A DNA stretch of 64,000 nucleotides from Actinomycetota bacterium. Its GTDB lineage: Bacteria > Actinomycetota > Thermoleophilia > Gaiellales > Gaiellaceae. Shown piece by piece: positions 1-9,482 of this stretch. Below the pieces are notes generated by a model. It did no database searches, had not been told where the DNA came from, and saw only the letters and a list, made by a program, of their open reading frames with translations. The stretch is from contig PLJC01000038.1 in NCBI GenBank assembly GCA_003139545.1, forward strand, positions 210,333-274,332, in the 5' to 3' direction. Every line of letters starts with the position of its first letter. The stretch's first letter is position 1. Made by a program: the position numbers and the translations under genes.

Positions 1-498
1 GGGGAGACCGAGATGCGCGCCGCCGTCGCCGAGGTGCGCGATCTCGTCCGCTCGACGCTGCAGGACGTGCGTCAGCTCGCGGTCGAGCTTCGCCCGAAGG
101 CGCTCGACGACTTCGGGCTCGCAGCCGCCCTCGAGCGGCTGACCGAGAGCTTCGCCGAGCAGACCGGCATCGCCGTCGGCTTTCACTCGGCGTTGCCCGC
201 AGAACGGCTCGCGCCCGAGATCGAGACGGCGCTCTACCGGATCGTGCAGGAGTGCCTCACGAACATCGTCAAGCACGCGCGCGCCGGTAGCGTCAGCATC
301 GTCCTCGGGCGCAAGCCCGACGCTGTGACGGCCGTCGTCGAGGACGACGGCGTCGGCTTCGACCCTGCCAGGACGCGCGACGAGGGTCTGGGCCTGATAG
401 GGATGCGTGAGAGGGTTGCTCTCGTCGGCGGCCGGCTCACGATCGAGTCGCGTCCGGGCGCCGGCACGACGTTCGTGGCGGAGGTGCCTGTTCCGTGA
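1..498 (+). CDS. Sensor histidine kinase, NarL/DegS type (C-terminal part)
   Basis: The reading frame is open at the window edge, so this is the 3' part of a longer kinase; the ATG at 13 is internal. The visible part holds the end of the HisKA_3 dimerisation helix, with the motif LRPKALDDFGLAAAL, then a HATPase domain with the N-box region (ALYRIVQECLTNIVKHA), the G1 box DDGVGFD and the G2 box GLGLIGMRER. The phospho-accepting histidine lies upstream of the window. It overlaps the following response regulator by four bases (GTGA), so the two form a two-component system in which this protein phosphorylates its neighbour. The sensed signal cannot be judged because the sensor domain is missing. 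Confidence 0.9.
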   Translation, partial: GETEMRAAVAEVRDLVRSTLQDVRQLAVELRPKALDDFGLAAALERLTESFAEQTGIAVGFHSALPAERLAPEIETALYRIVQECLTNIVKHARAGSVSIVLGRKPDAVTAVVEDDGVGFDPARTRDEGLGLIGMRERVALVGGRLTIESRPGAGTTFVAEVPVP

Positions 499-1145
499 TT
501 CGCGTGGTGATCGTCGACGACCATGCGCTCGTTCGCTCGGGCCTGCGCCTGCTGCTCGAGGCGGAGGAGGACATCACTGTCGAGGACGAGGGCGGCAATG
601 CGGAGGAGGCGATTCGCCTGGCGCGGCTGCACAAGCCCGACGTGATGCTCCTCGACGTCGTCATGCCCGGCCGCAGCGGCCTGGAGGCCGTTCGCGACAT
701 CCTCGAGGCGGCTCCGAAGACCGCGGTGCTCGTGCTCTCCATGCAGGATGACCCGAGCTACGTGCGCGAGGCGTTCTCGGTCGGTTCGACCGGCTACCTC
801 CTGAAGGAGGCGGCCGACAGCGAGCTCGTCGCCGCGGTGCGGGAGGTCGCGGCGGGCGGCCGGTACGTCCACCCGACGCTCGGTGCCAAGCTCGCGGCAG
901 CCGAGTCGGAGGCCGATGCCCGGGCGGCTGCCGACCCGCTGTCCGACCGCGAGCGCGAGGTGCTCCGGCTGCTTGCTCTCGGCCACACGAACCAGGAGAT
1001 CGCCAAGATGCTGTTCATCTCGGTGCGAACCGCCGAGACGCACCGCGCGCACATCATGCAGAAGCTCCGGCTGACCACCCGGGCCGAGCTCGTGCGCTAC
1101 GCCCTCGGGCAGGGCCTGCTGGAACAGAGCGAAGACCCGGCCTGA
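495..1145 (+). CDS. NarL/FixJ-family response regulator (receiver + LuxR HTH)
   Basis: 216 aa. An N-terminal receiver domain (about residues 1-120) shows the acidic pair VDD near residue 9, the phospho-acceptor Asp in DVMLLDVVMPG, and the conserved Lys in YLLKEA. A LuxR-type helix-turn-helix follows (about 150-210), with LSDREREVLRLLALGHTNQE and VRTAETHRAHIMQKL. The GTG start overlaps the kinase stop codon, which argues for translational coupling and for this being its cognate partner. It is expected to bind DNA when phosphorylated. Target genes are unknown, and no repeat suggesting its operator was seen nearby. Confidence 0.93.
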   Translation: MIRVVIVDDHALVRSGLRLLLEAEEDITVEDEGGNAEEAIRLARLHKPDVMLLDVVMPGRSGLEAVRDILEAAPKTAVLVLSMQDDPSYVREAFSVGSTGYLLKEAADSELVAAVREVAAGGRYVHPTLGAKLAAAESEADARAAADPLSDREREVLRLLALGHTNQEIAKMLFISVRTAETHRAHIMQKLRLTTRAELVRYALGQGLLEQSEDPA

Positions 1146-1147
1146 CC

Positions 1148-1163
1148 GCCGCTCTGCGGCTTT
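1148..1163 (+). terminator. Possible short intrinsic terminator
   Basis: Just after the response regulator stop codon, GCCGC-TCT-GCGGC forms a 5-bp stem with a 3-nt loop, followed by TTT. The stem is short and the T run minimal, so this is only a weak terminator candidate. Confidence 0.3.
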
Positions 1164-1225
1164 CCCGGTATCCGCTCAGAGGGGCCACGGATGCCGCCCC
1201 TCGCTCCAGGGACGACCATTGGTCC

Positions 1226-1525
1226 ATGGAGAGCTTTGCGGTCATCTGGAGCGATGCGAACCGTTCCCCGCGTGTCGGCAAGCTCGAGCTCGAGCCCGCC
1301 GGGCTCCGGTTCGAGGGCAGGCGGACGCACCGCGTCTTCTACGAGGACATCGAGTCGGTCCACGTCGCTCGCGACGGCACCGAGCGGATCGCCGGCCGGC
1401 CGGCACTCGTGCTCGACCTGGCGGTCGGCGGCCCGCTGCGCATCGGAAGCGTCAACGGCGTCGGCGTGCTCAGCGAGCTCGCGGAGCGGCTCGGCCGCCT
1501 GACTGCGACGCACCTGGCCGTATGA
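1226..1525 (+). CDS. Small protein of unknown function, possible PH-like fold
   Basis: 99 aa, with no signal peptide or membrane segment. The sequence alternates short beta-type stretches (KLELEPAGLRFEG, HRVFYEDIESVHVARDG, ALVLDLAVGGPLRIG) and ends in an amphipathic helix (GVLSELAERLGRL). This order, several strands then one C-terminal helix, is what a bacterial PH-like domain looks like, but I do not recognise a family by motif. It overlaps the next gene by four bases (ATGA), so the two small proteins are probably made together. Confidence 0.7.
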   Translation: MESFAVIWSDANRSPRVGKLELEPAGLRFEGRRTHRVFYEDIESVHVARDGTERIAGRPALVLDLAVGGPLRIGSVNGVGVLSELAERLGRLTATHLAV

Positions 1526-1815
1526 GCAGGGTCGCTGTAGTGGTGCCGCTGCGCCCGGGCGCATACGAGGATGCCGCGCGCCTGGTCGAAGCCGGGCCGC
1601 CGTTCCGTCTCGCGGACAGTCCGCTCGATGGGCATTGCGTCTTCCTCACCGACCGTGAGGCGCTGTTCGTCTTCGAAGGGCTCGAAGCGGAGCACATCGT
1701 GGAGCAGATCGCAGGCGAGGCCTCGGTTTGGCAGGCCGCGACGGAGTGGCGAGGGCTCCTCGATGGGAAGCCGCGCATCGCCGACAGCATCTTCGCGTGG
1801 CACAGAGACGACTAG
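1522..1815 (+). CDS. Small conserved-looking protein, unknown function
   Basis: 97 aa. The ATG at 1522 overlaps the stop of the preceding gene (ATGA). The sequence begins [18 protein letters not shown] and contains [19 protein letters not shown] and an acidic-aromatic end (IFAWHRDD). The beta-alpha pattern, with a helix beginning [11 protein letters not shown], resembles small ferredoxin-like (ABM/EthD-type) dimeric proteins, but no catalytic residue can be named. Phosphoketolase follows directly, so co-transcription with the acetyl-phosphate genes is likely. Confidence 0.65.
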   Translation: MSRVAVVVPLRPGAYEDAARLVEAGPPFRLADSPLDGHCVFLTDREALFVFEGLEAEHIVEQIAGEASVWQAATEWRGLLDGKPRIADSIFAWHRDD

Positions 1816-1828
1816 GCTGACGGCGACC

Positions 1829-4192
1829 TTGGCATCGACGGAAGTGCAGCCGCTCTCGGCCGAAGAGCTCCGGCTCGTCGACGCCTACTGGCGTGCGGCC
1901 AACTTCGTCTCCGTCGGCCAGATCTACCTCCTCGACAATCCGCTGCTGCACGAGCCGCTGCTGGCGGAGCACGTGAAGGCGCGCCTGCTCGGCCACTGGG
2001 GGACGACGCCGGGGCTCAACTTCGTCTACGCACACATGAACCGCGCGATCCGCAACTGGGACCTCGACGCGATCTACGTCATGGGGCCGGGTCACGGCGG
2101 GCCCGCCGCGGTGGCGAACGCCTATCTCGAGGGCACGTACACCGAGGTGTACCCCGACATCACGCGCGACGAGGAGGGCCTGCGCAAGCTCTTCCGGCAG
2201 TTCTCGTTCCCCGGCGGCATTCCGTCGCACGTCGCGCCGGAGACGCCCGGGTCGATCCACGAGGGCGGCGAGCTCGGCTACAGCCTTTCGCACGCGTACG
2301 GCGCTGCCTTCGACAACCCCGACCTGCTCGTCTGCTGCATCGTCGGCGACGGGGAGGCCGAGACGGGGCCGCTTGCGACCGCGTGGCACTCGAACAAGTT
2401 CCTCAATCCGGTGACCGACGGAGCCGTGCTGCCGATCCTGCACCTGAACGGATACAAGATCGCGAACCCGACGGTGCTTGCGCGCATCGGCGACGACGAG
2501 CTGACGTCGCTGCTCGAGGGCTGCGGCCACACGGTGCACTGGGTCGACTCCGCCGACCCGGAGGAAGCGCATCAGCGGATGGCCTTGGTGCTCGAGACGG
2601 CGGTGGAGGAGATCGCGGCTGCGCAGCGCGCCGCCCGCGTGGACGGCGTGACCGAGCGGCCGCGGTGGCCGGTGATCGTGCTCCGGACGCCCAAGGGCTG
2701 GACGGGGCCGAAGACCGTCGACGGCCTCGCCACCGAGGGGACGTGGCGGTCGCACCAGGTGCCGCTCGCGGAGCTGCGGACGAATCCGGAGCATCTGCAC
2801 CAGCTCGACTCGTGGCTGCGCAGCTACCGCCCGGAGGAGCTGTTCGACGATCACGGAGCGCTGGTCGCTGAGTTGGCAGGCCTACCGCCGAAGGGCCACC
2901 GCCGGATGAGCGCGAATCCGCACGCGAACGGCGGGCTGCTGCTCCAGGATCTCGTCCTTCCGGACTTCCGCGACTACGCAGTCGAGGTTCCGGCGCCGGC
3001 GACGACGTTCAGCGAGGCGACGCGCGTCCTCGGTACCTATCTGCGCGACGTCATCCGGCTGAACCCGACGCACTTCCGGCTCTTCGGCCCGGACGAGACC
3101 GAGTCGAACCGGCTCGGCGCCGTCTTCGACGTGACCGACCGCCAGTGGGAGGCAGAGTCGCTGCCGGGCGACGACCATCTCGCGCGGGCCGGACGCGTGA
3201 TGGAGGTGCTGTCCGAGCACCAGTGCCAGGGCTGGCTGGAGGGCTACCTGCTCACGGGCAGGCACGGGCTCTTCAACTGTTACGAGGCGTTCATCCACAT
3301 CATCGACTCGATGTTCAATCAGCACGCGAAGTGGCTGAAGACGACGCTCGACATTCAATGGCGACCGCCTATCGCCTCGCTCAATTACCTCCTGTCCTCG
3401 CACGTATGGCGGCAGGATCACAACGGCTTCTCGCATCAGGACCCGGGGTTCATCGACCACGTCGTGAACAAAAAGGCGGAGATCATCCGCGTCTACCTGC
3501 CGCCGGATGCGAACACGCTTCTCTCGGTCGCCGACCACTGTCTGCGCAGTCGGCACTACGTAAACGTCATCGTCGCGGGCAAGCAGCCGGCGCTGAACTA
3601 TCTGTCGATGGACGACGCGGTCCTGCACTGCACCCGCGGCATCGGCATCTGGGAATGGGCGTCCAACGACGACGGCGATCCGGATGTCGTCGTGGCGTGT
3701 TGCGGCGACGTGCCGACGTTGGAGGCGCTCGCCGCCGTCGACATTCTGCGCACGGAGCTCCCCGACCTACGTGTGCGCTTCGTCAACGTCGTCGACCTGA
3801 TGCGCCTGCAGCCCGATGCGGAGCATCCGCACGGGCTTTCCGACAGCGAGTTCGACACGCTCTTCACCACTGACAAGCCGGTCGTCTTCGCATTCCACGG
3901 CTACCCGTGGCTCATCCACCGGCTGACGTATCGCCGGACGAACCACGCGAACATCCACGTGCGCGGCTACAAGGAAGAGGGCACGACGACGACGCCGTTC
4001 GACATGGTCATGCTCAACGACCTCGATCGGTTCCATCTCGTCATGGACGTGATCGACCGCGTCCCCTCGCTCGGCTCGCACGCGGCTGCGCTACGCCAGC
4101 GTATGGAGGACGAGCGCGTGCAGTGCCGCGCGTACACGCGCAGCGAGGGCGAGGATCTGCCCGCCGTGCGCGACTGGGTCTGGCCGCACTGA
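1829..4192 (+). CDS. xfp: Xylulose-5-phosphate/fructose-6-phosphate phosphoketolase
   Basis: About 787 aa, the usual length. This ThDP enzyme cleaves xylulose-5-P (or fructose-6-P) with phosphate to acetyl-phosphate plus glyceraldehyde-3-P (or erythrose-4-P). Typical family motifs are present: [20 protein letters not shown] at the N-terminus, [11 protein letters not shown], the ThDP-binding region [33 protein letters not shown], and HQDPGF in the second half. The frame is open further upstream but reads as a shadow of the previous gene. The plausible starts are TTG 1829 (giving [14 protein letters not shown]) or CTG 1817 (giving [10 protein letters not shown]); neither has a clear Shine-Dalgarno. 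It overlaps acetate kinase, forming the classical acetyl-phosphate to acetate and ATP module. Confidence 0.95.
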   Translation: MASTEVQPLSAEELRLVDAYWRAANFVSVGQIYLLDNPLLHEPLLAEHVKARLLGHWGTTPGLNFVYAHMNRAIRNWDLDAIYVMGPGHGGPAAVANAYLEGTYTEVYPDITRDEEGLRKLFRQFSFPGGIPSHVAPETPGSIHEGGELGYSLSHAYGAAFDNPDLLVCCIVGDGEAETGPLATAWHSNKFLNPVTDGAVLPILHLNGYKIANPTVLARIGDDELTSLLEGCGHTVHWVDSADPEEAHQRMALVLETAVEEIAAAQRAARVDGVTERPRWPVIVLRTPKGWTGPKTVDGLATEGTWRSHQVPLAELRTNPEHLHQLDSWLRSYRPEELFDDHGALVAELAGLPPKGHRRMSANPHANGGLLLQDLVLPDFRDYAVEVPAPATTFSEATRVLGTYLRDVIRLNPTHFRLFGPDETESNRLGAVFDVTDRQWEAESLPGDDHLARAGRVMEVLSEHQCQGWLEGYLLTGRHGLFNCYEAFIHIIDSMFNQHAKWLKTTLDIQWRPPIASLNYLLSSHVWRQDHNGFSHQDPGFIDHVVNKKAEIIRVYLPPDANTLLSVADHCLRSRHYVNVIVAGKQPALNYLSMDDAVLHCTRGIGIWEWASNDDGDPDVVVACCGDVPTLEALAAVDILRTELPDLRVRFVNVVDLMRLQPDAEHPHGLSDSEFDTLFTTDKPVVFAFHGYPWLIHRLTYRRTNHANIHVRGYKEEGTTTTPFDMVMLNDLDRFHLVMDVIDRVPSLGSHAAALRQRMEDERVQCRAYTRSEGEDLPAVRDWVWPH

Positions 4193-5238
4193 GAATTCTC
4201 GTCGTCAACGCGGGGTCGAGCAGCCTCAAGCTCTCGGTGCTCGACGGAGACGAGCTCGTGACGAACGACGTCGACCTTGATGCGGTCGAAGGGATCGACG
4301 CGGTCGGGCACCGCATCGTGCACGGCGGGACCGAGTTCGTCGAGCCCGTCGTCATCGACGACGACATCGTGCGGCGGCTCGAGGCGCTCGCAGACCTCGC
4401 CCCGCTGCACCAGCCGAAGTCGCTCCGCGGCCTCGAGGTCGTCGGCAAGGCGTTGCCGGGCGTGCCCGCGGTGGCGTGCTTCGACACGGCGTTCCACGCG
4501 CACATCCCGGCAGCCGCGGCGACGTATGCGCTTCCGCGCGAGTGGCGCCGGCGCTGGAACCTGCGGCGCTTCGGCTTCCACGGCCTCTCGCATGCGTATG
4601 CGTCGCGGCGCGCGGCCGAGCTCGTGGGCGTGCCGGTCGACGGCCTCCGCGTCGTCACCTGCCACCTCGGCGCGGGCGCGTCGCTCGCCGCCGTCCTCAG
4701 CGGCGTCTCGGTCGATACCACGATGGGCTTCACGCCGCTCGACGGCCTCGTAATGGCCACTCGCTCGGGAAGCGTCGACCCTGGGCTCATCCTCTGGCTC
4801 CAGGAGCACATGGGCATGGGGCCGTCCGAGCTCGGGTCCGCGCTCGAGTACCGGTCCGGGCTCGTCGGGCTCGCCGGCACCGGCGACATGAAAGCCGTGC
4901 TCGAGGCAGAGGCGACGGGCGATGAGGATGCCCGGCTCGCGGTCGAGGTCTATCTCCACCGCCTGCGCGGAGAGATCGCCGCGATGGCTGCCGCGCTCGG
5001 CGGTCTCGATGTGCTCGTGTTCACCGGCGGCGTCGGCGAGCGGTCTGCGCCGATTCGCGCCCGCGCGGCCGACGGCCTCGGTTTCCTCGGTATCGGCGTC
5101 GATCGCGTCCGCAACGCCGCGCCCGAGCTCGACGCGGAGATCTCCTCCGACGGCGCGGTGGTCAGCACGTTCGTCGTCGCAGCCCGTGAGGACCTCGAGA
5201 TCGCGCGGGGCGTTCGCTCAGCGCTTGCGCTCGAATAG
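4189..5238 (+). CDS. ackA: Acetate kinase
   Basis: Catalyses acetyl-phosphate + ADP to acetate + ATP and takes the product of the preceding phosphoketolase. Family motifs: [14 protein letters not shown] at the N-terminus, [32 protein letters not shown], and [15 protein letters not shown]. From position 4189 it is 349 aa, somewhat short for the family (about 370-400). The canonical N-terminus (M)[13 protein letters not shown] is reached only if the CTG at 4189 is the start; it overlaps the xfp stop as CTGA. The next in-frame usual start is GTG 4123, deep inside xfp. CTG initiation is therefore inferred, not proven. Confidence 0.93.
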   Translation: MRILVVNAGSSSLKLSVLDGDELVTNDVDLDAVEGIDAVGHRIVHGGTEFVEPVVIDDDIVRRLEALADLAPLHQPKSLRGLEVVGKALPGVPAVACFDTAFHAHIPAAAATYALPREWRRRWNLRRFGFHGLSHAYASRRAAELVGVPVDGLRVVTCHLGAGASLAAVLSGVSVDTTMGFTPLDGLVMATRSGSVDPGLILWLQEHMGMGPSELGSALEYRSGLVGLAGTGDMKAVLEAEATGDEDARLAVEVYLHRLRGEIAAMAAALGGLDVLVFTGGVGERSAPIRARAADGLGFLGIGVDRVRNAAPELDAEISSDGAVVSTFVVAAREDLEIARGVRSALALE

Positions 5239-5529
5239 CACAAGCACAGCCAGCTGCTCGTACGCGCTGAAGCGGTGGTCCGCGCCCGCCTCCACGAAGC
5301 AGGCGTCGCCCACGTTCATCTGCACGCGCTCCCCCTCAACGTCGAGCGTGCCCGAGCCGTCGAGCACGACGTAGATCTCGTCGTCCTCGTGCGGTTGCTG
5401 CCGGTCTGGCTCCGGCGCGACGAGCACGTAGACGCCGAGCTCGATGCCGGCGGACTCGTGGACGATCTCGTAGCCACCGCCTGCCGCGCGGAGCTTTTCG
5501 ACGACGGATCCGACTCCGAAGGCGTGCAT
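5218..5529 (-). CDS. Small cupin-domain protein
   Basis: 103 aa, a single cupin fold. Metal-site residues are visible in QQPHEDDEIYVVLDGSG (His and Glu of cupin motif 1) and EAGADHRFSAY (His of motif 2). Its 3' end overlaps the convergent acetate kinase gene by 21 bp, and its start lies just upstream of the large acyl-CoA synthetase fusion reading in the same direction (5539-8181), so the two may be co-transcribed. Small stand-alone cupins bind metals or small ligands; no substrate can be inferred. Confidence 0.85.
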   Translation of the reverse strand: MHAFGVGSVVEKLRAAGGGYEIVHESAGIELGVYVLVAPEPDRQQPHEDDEIYVVLDGSGTLDVEGERVQMNVGDACFVEAGADHRFSAYEQLAVLVLFERKR

Positions 5530-5538
5530 GGTCAGCTT

Positions 5539-8181
5539 CTACCAGGACTTGGCGCGTCGCTGCGGCGCCTGGCGTGCCACGCGGACGCGTGCGTCGACGG
5601 CGATACAGCGGTCGGAGAGGGCGAGAACCGGGTTCAGATCGAGCTCGGCCATCTCTGGAATGTCCTCGGCGAGCCGCGAAAGGCGGACGAGCAGGTCGAC
5701 GAGCGCGTCCTCGTCCGCGGGCAGTGCGCCGCGGAAGCCCGCGACGAGCCATCCGGCCTTGCCGGCGCGCACGAGCTCGCGGGCATCGAGGTCGGTGAGC
5801 GGCGCAAGGCGGAACTGCGCCTGGCCGATGAGCTCTGCGAAGACGCCTCCGGGGCCGAACGCCACGAGCGGCCCGAACACCGGATCCTGGACAGCGCCTG
5901 CGAGCAGCTCAGCGCCGCCGTGCACCATCGGCTGCACGAGCACCGGCACGCCGATCCGTTCGACTGCGGCACGCACTTCCGTCTCGTTTGCGAGGTTCAG
6001 CGCGATGCCGCCCGATTCCGTCTTGTGCGCGCCCGCGGCGGCGCTCTTCACGACCACGGGGAAGCCGAGCTCCGCGGCGGCCACAACCGCGGCGTCCACC
6101 GAGTCGACCACACGTTCGGGGACGACCGGAAGTCCATATGCCTTGAGGAGGCGCCGGGCCTCCGCCGGCTCGAGCCACGCGTCGTCGGCAAGCGCGAGAG
6201 CTTCGGCGACGACGGCCTCGGCCGTCTCGCGGTCGACGGTGAGGTCGGGAACGGTGCCCGCCGGCCGCCGCAGCCAGTCGCCGCGTTCGGCGGCGCGGCT
6301 GAGCGCACGGGCCGCGGCTTCGGGATATGAGAACGCAGGCACGGGAGCAGCGCTGCGCAACGCCGCGGGCGCCCCCTTGGCGGACAGGAATGCACAGAGC
6401 ACGGGCTTGTCGTCCGCGCCGGCCGCGGCGCGGCTGATCGCGGCGCCGACGTCGTCCTCGGAGACGCCCACGGTCGGGACGAAGAGAACGATGAGCGAGT
6501 CGACGCCCGGATCGGCGAGCACGATGGGCAGCACGTCGGCGAACGTCTTGGCATTCGCCGAGCCGAGGATATCGACCGGGTTCGCGGCGCTTCCCTCGAG
6601 GGGCATCACGTCGTGCAGCGCTCGCAACGTCTCCTCGGCGAGCGACGGGAGCTCGAGCCCGGAGGCCTCGCATGCGTCGGCGCACAGGATTCCGAGTCCG
6701 CCCGCGTTCGTGACGAGCGCGACGCGTCGCCCGCGCGGGACGGGCTGGTCGGAGAGGAGCGCGGCGACGTCGACGAGCTCGTCGAGTGTCTGCGTCCGGA
6801 TGACGCCCGCCTGCCGGAAGAGCGCGTCGACCGCGGCCTCCGACCCGGCGAGCGCGGCGGTGTGCGAGCTTGCAGCCTTGATGCCGGCCCGCGTCGTGCC
6901 GCTCTTCATCGCGAGCACCGGCTTGTTGCGCGCAACGCGGCGCGCGATGCGCGCGAACGCTCGAGGATTGCCGAACGATTCGAGATAGAGCATCACGAGC
7001 TCGGTGCTCGCGTCCTCCGCCCACCACTCGAGCAGGTCGTTCGAAGAGACGTCCGCCTTGTTCCCGATCGAGACGAATGAGGACAGGCCGAGCCCGCGCT
7101 TCTCGCCGTGCTCCAGCACCGCGAGGCCGAGCGCGCCGCTCTGCGACGAGAAGCCGATCTTCCCGGGCGGGAACGCGCGCGGCGCGAAGGTGGCATTGAG
7201 CCTCGTCGAAGCAGACGAGATGCCGAGGCAGTTCGGGCCGATCATCCGCGCGCCGTGCGCGCGGACGAGCTCGAGCAGCTGCTCCTGGCGCACTCGACCC
7301 TCCGCGCCGATCTCGGCAAAGCCGGCCGAGATGACGACGAGCGCGCGCACGCCGGCCTCGAGCGCTTCCTGCGCCGCGTCGAGCACGTGCTCTCCCGGCA
7401 GGCAGATGACGACGAGATCGACGGTGTCGGGGATGTCTGCGACTCGCGTGTAGCCGCGCACACCCGCGACCGCGTCACCTCCGCGGTTGACCGGATACGC
7501 GGCGCCGGTGAAGTCCGCAGCGAGGATGTTGCGGAAGAGCTCGCCGCCGATGGAGCCGCGGCGCGCGGACGCGCCGATGACGGCGACGCAGGCCGGCTCG
7601 AAGAAGGGGCGGAGCGACGCGCGCACTGCGAGGTGGTCTCGTTCCGCGACCTGCTTGCGATAGTGCGCGGTCGGCGCGATCGGGAAGTGCACCTCGACCG
7701 ATCCCCCCTCGAGCTCGCGCGTGACGTCGAAGCCTGCGTCGCGGAAGACGACGAGCATGTTGCGGTTGTCGGGCATCACTTCTGCGACGAAGCGCTCGAT
7801 ACCCGCGTCGGCGGCGAGGGCAGCGAGCTGCTCGAGGAGGCGCGTGCCGATCCCGCGGCCCTGGAAGTCGTCTGCGACGGTGAACGCGGCCTCCGCCCGT
7901 CGCGGGTCGCGGAGGCGGACGAAGTTCGCGAGCGCGACCACACGGCCGTCGAGCCAGCCGGCGAGCGCGCCGCGCTCCTCCCAGTCAGGCTCGAGGAACG
8001 GCGCGATCAGCTTTGGGCCGAGTGCCGGGAAGCCGTGGAAGCGGAGGTAGCGGCTGCGGTCGGAGAGGCTCTCGAAGAACGCCAGGATCGCGTCGGCGTC
8101 CTCTGCGAGCGGCGGGCGGAGCCGCAGGGTGGAGCCGTCGCGCAGGATGACGTCGGTGGCGATCTCGTCGATCGTGGCCAT
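5539..8181 (-). CDS. GNAT acetyltransferase fused to NDP-forming acyl-CoA synthetase (Pat-like, inverted domain order)
   Basis: 880 aa from ATG 8181; the open frame further upstream looks non-coding. A GNAT domain comes first (about residues 10-170, acetyl-CoA loop DDFQGRGIG). Then come a CoA-binding domain (VAVIGASARRGSIG near 200), a succinyl-CoA-ligase-like domain (FSSQSGALG, SSHTAALAGSEAA) and a C-terminal ATP-grasp domain (GFPVVVKSAAAGAHKTESGG). Enterobacterial Pat/PatZ has GNAT last; the GNAT-first order is known from actinobacterial lysine acetyltransferases such as that of Streptomyces lividans. The His in SSHTAAL (about residue 440) matches the phospho-histidine of ADP-forming acetyl-CoA synthetases, so synthetase activity may be retained. 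It faces xfp-ackA, suggesting a role in acetate/acetyl-CoA metabolism or its control. Confidence 0.9.
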   Translation of the reverse strand: MATIDEIATDVILRDGSTLRLRPPLAEDADAILAFFESLSDRSRYLRFHGFPALGPKLIAPFLEPDWEERGALAGWLDGRVVALANFVRLRDPRRAEAAFTVADDFQGRGIGTRLLEQLAALAADAGIERFVAEVMPDNRNMLVVFRDAGFDVTRELEGGSVEVHFPIAPTAHYRKQVAERDHLAVRASLRPFFEPACVAVIGASARRGSIGGELFRNILAADFTGAAYPVNRGGDAVAGVRGYTRVADIPDTVDLVVICLPGEHVLDAAQEALEAGVRALVVISAGFAEIGAEGRVRQEQLLELVRAHGARMIGPNCLGISSASTRLNATFAPRAFPPGKIGFSSQSGALGLAVLEHGEKRGLGLSSFVSIGNKADVSSNDLLEWWAEDASTELVMLYLESFGNPRAFARIARRVARNKPVLAMKSGTTRAGIKAASSHTAALAGSEAAVDALFRQAGVIRTQTLDELVDVAALLSDQPVPRGRRVALVTNAGGLGILCADACEASGLELPSLAEETLRALHDVMPLEGSAANPVDILGSANAKTFADVLPIVLADPGVDSLIVLFVPTVGVSEDDVGAAISRAAAGADDKPVLCAFLSAKGAPAALRSAAPVPAFSYPEAAARALSRAAERGDWLRRPAGTVPDLTVDRETAEAVVAEALALADDAWLEPAEARRLLKAYGLPVVPERVVDSVDAAVVAAAELGFPVVVKSAAAGAHKTESGGIALNLANETEVRAAVERIGVPVLVQPMVHGGAELLAGAVQDPVFGPLVAFGPGGVFAELIGQAQFRLAPLTDLDARELVRAGKAGWLVAGFRGALPADEDALVDLLVRLSRLAEDIPEMAELDLNPVLALSDRCIAVDARVRVARQAPQRRAKSW

Positions 8182-8230
8182 GAACCAGGTGTACCTGCTC
8201 GGCCCAGGGCGCTGCGACGGGGGTTTCCCG

Positions 8231-8236
8231 TACGGT
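8231..8236 (+). promoter_or_regulatory. -10 box of pdxH, leaderless arrangement
   Basis: TACGGT is followed by 7 nt and then the ATG of pdxH at 8244. There is no Shine-Dalgarno between them. The spacing implies transcription starts at or next to the ATG. The same TAnnnT-N6-8-start layout recurs through the window. Confidence 0.55.
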
Positions 8237-8243
8237 CTCGCGG

Positions 8244-8837
8244 ATGAATCCGCGGGAAACGCCGCTGAGCCGCACCGATCTCGCGGCGAATCCGCTGGCG
8301 CAGTTCGAGCGCTGGTTCGAGGAGGCGCGGCCCGTGCGCGCGCCGGAGGCAATGGCGCTTGCGACCGCGGATGCGGCGGGAAGGCCGTCGGTGCGCATGG
8401 TGCTCATGAAGCGCGTGGACGAGGACGGGATTGTCTTCTACTCGCACTACCCGAGCCGGAAGGGCCGCGAGCTGGAGGAGAATCCCCGCGCGGCGCTCCT
8501 CTTCTTCTGGGATCCGCTCGGGCGGCAGGTGCGCGTCGAGGGCGCGGTGGCCCGCGTCTCAGACGCGGAATCGGATGCGTACTTCGCCGCGCGGCCGCTC
8601 GACGCGCGCCGGTCGGCGGTCGCCTCCCCGCAGAGCAGGCCGGTCGAATCGCGCGACTGGCTCGAACAGCGGGTGGCCGAGCTGGAGGGGGAGCCGGCGC
8701 GACCGGAATGGTGGGGTGGCTTCCGCCTGGTACCGGACGCGTGGGAGTTCTGGCAGCACCGGGAGAGCCGGCTGCACGACCGCTTCAGGTATCGCCGCGA
8801 CGGCGACGCCTGGGCTATCGAGCGGCTCGGGCCTTAG
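8244..8837 (+). CDS. pdxH: Pyridoxamine 5'-phosphate oxidase
   Basis: 197 aa, typical length. This FMN enzyme oxidises pyridoxamine- or pyridoxine-5'-phosphate to pyridoxal 5'-phosphate. Recognisable parts are EAMALATADAAGRPSVRMVL and FYSHYPSRKGRELEENPRA (FMN phosphate-binding area), FFWDPLGRQVRVEGAV, SPQSRPVESR, and the C-terminal FWQHRESRLHDRFRYRR. The ATG follows a -10 box by 7 nt, so the message is probably leaderless. The gene is divergent from the synthetase fusion and overlaps the convergent ArsR gene by 23 bp. Confidence 0.96.
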   Translation: MNPRETPLSRTDLAANPLAQFERWFEEARPVRAPEAMALATADAAGRPSVRMVLMKRVDEDGIVFYSHYPSRKGRELEENPRAALLFFWDPLGRQVRVEGAVARVSDAESDAYFAARPLDARRSAVASPQSRPVESRDWLEQRVAELEGEPARPEWWGGFRLVPDAWEFWQHRESRLHDRFRYRRDGDAWAIERLGP

Positions 8838-9147
8838 CCAGAGAACGTCCGAGCGCCGCGAGGCGCTCGTCCCAGCGGCCGCCCATCTCGACGAGCCACG
8901 CGGCAGCGTCGCCGAGGGGCTGTGGCGTCACCGCGTAGCGCGTCTCCCGCCCGACGCGCGTCGCGCGCAGGAGGCCGGCGTCGGCGAGCGCGCCGAGCTG
9001 CTTCGCCACTGCCTGCCGCGTCACCGGCAGCTCCGCCGCCAGCTCGGTGGCCGTGGCGGTGCCGCGGTCCGCCACGGAGGCGACGAGCGCGCGCCGCCCC
9101 GGATCCCCGAGCGCGTCGAAGACGAGATCTAGTGAACGGGTGCCCAC
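8815..9147 (-). CDS. ArsR-family winged-helix regulator
   Basis: 110 aa from GTG 9147, overlapping the end of the upstream AHSA1 gene by 19 nt. An ArsR/SmtB winged helix is visible: VFDALGDPGRRALVASVADR, TATELAAELPVTRQAVAKQL (recognition helix), ADAGLLRATRVGRETRYAVT (wing). No cysteine metal site is present, as usual for the ArsR subgroup encoded with AHSA1/SRPBCC partners. It is expected to repress its own operon; the 15-bp palindrome at 9483-9497 over the operon's -10 box is the natural operator candidate. Confidence 0.9.
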   Translation of the reverse strand: MGTRSLDLVFDALGDPGRRALVASVADRGTATATELAAELPVTRQAVAKQLGALADAGLLRATRVGRETRYAVTPQPLGDAAAWLVEMGGRWDERLAALGRSLAKARAAR

Positions 9148-9479
9148 GCGAGCGCGTGCAGCTCGAGCGCCGCGGCGAAGTCCGGCGACGTCTCTGTGAC
9201 GTGGACGCGCGTGCCGCCCTCGACCTCCTCCAGCTCGAGCACGACCTCCCCGCCGTCGTCCCAGTCGAGCACCAGGCGCTCCTCCGGCTCGGCCTCGCGC
9301 ACGACGGCGCGCCGCTCCTCGCCGTCGGCCCAGCGGAAGACGCCCTCGCCGCCCGGCCGGGGATCGAGCTCGACCTCGGTGGCGAACCACTCCTCGAGCC
9401 GCTCCGGGTCGGTCAGCGCCTCCCAGACCTCGTCCGGCTCGGCCGGGAAGAGGACGTCTCTCTCGACGTGCAACTCCAT
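9129..9479 (-). CDS. SRPBCC / AHSA1-domain protein
   Basis: 116 aa, one START-like SRPBCC domain: [53 protein letters not shown], and [14 protein letters not shown]. This family has a hydrophobic ligand pocket and in many bacteria is encoded next to an ArsR regulator, as here. Its ATG lies 8 nt downstream of a consensus TATAAT box on the minus strand, so the operon message should be leaderless. The ligand is unknown. Confidence 0.88.
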   Translation of the reverse strand: MELHVERDVLFPAEPDEVWEALTDPERLEEWFATEVELDPRPGGEGVFRWADGEERRAVVREAEPEERLVLDWDDGGEVVLELEEVEGGTRVHVTETSPDFAAALELHALAWAPVH

Positions 9480-9482
9480 GGT

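Noticed and set aside
4123..4188. GTG 4123 as the acetate kinase start
   Set aside because: It would add 22 Arg-rich residues encoded in the xfp 3' end that have no match to the conserved acetate kinase N-terminus.
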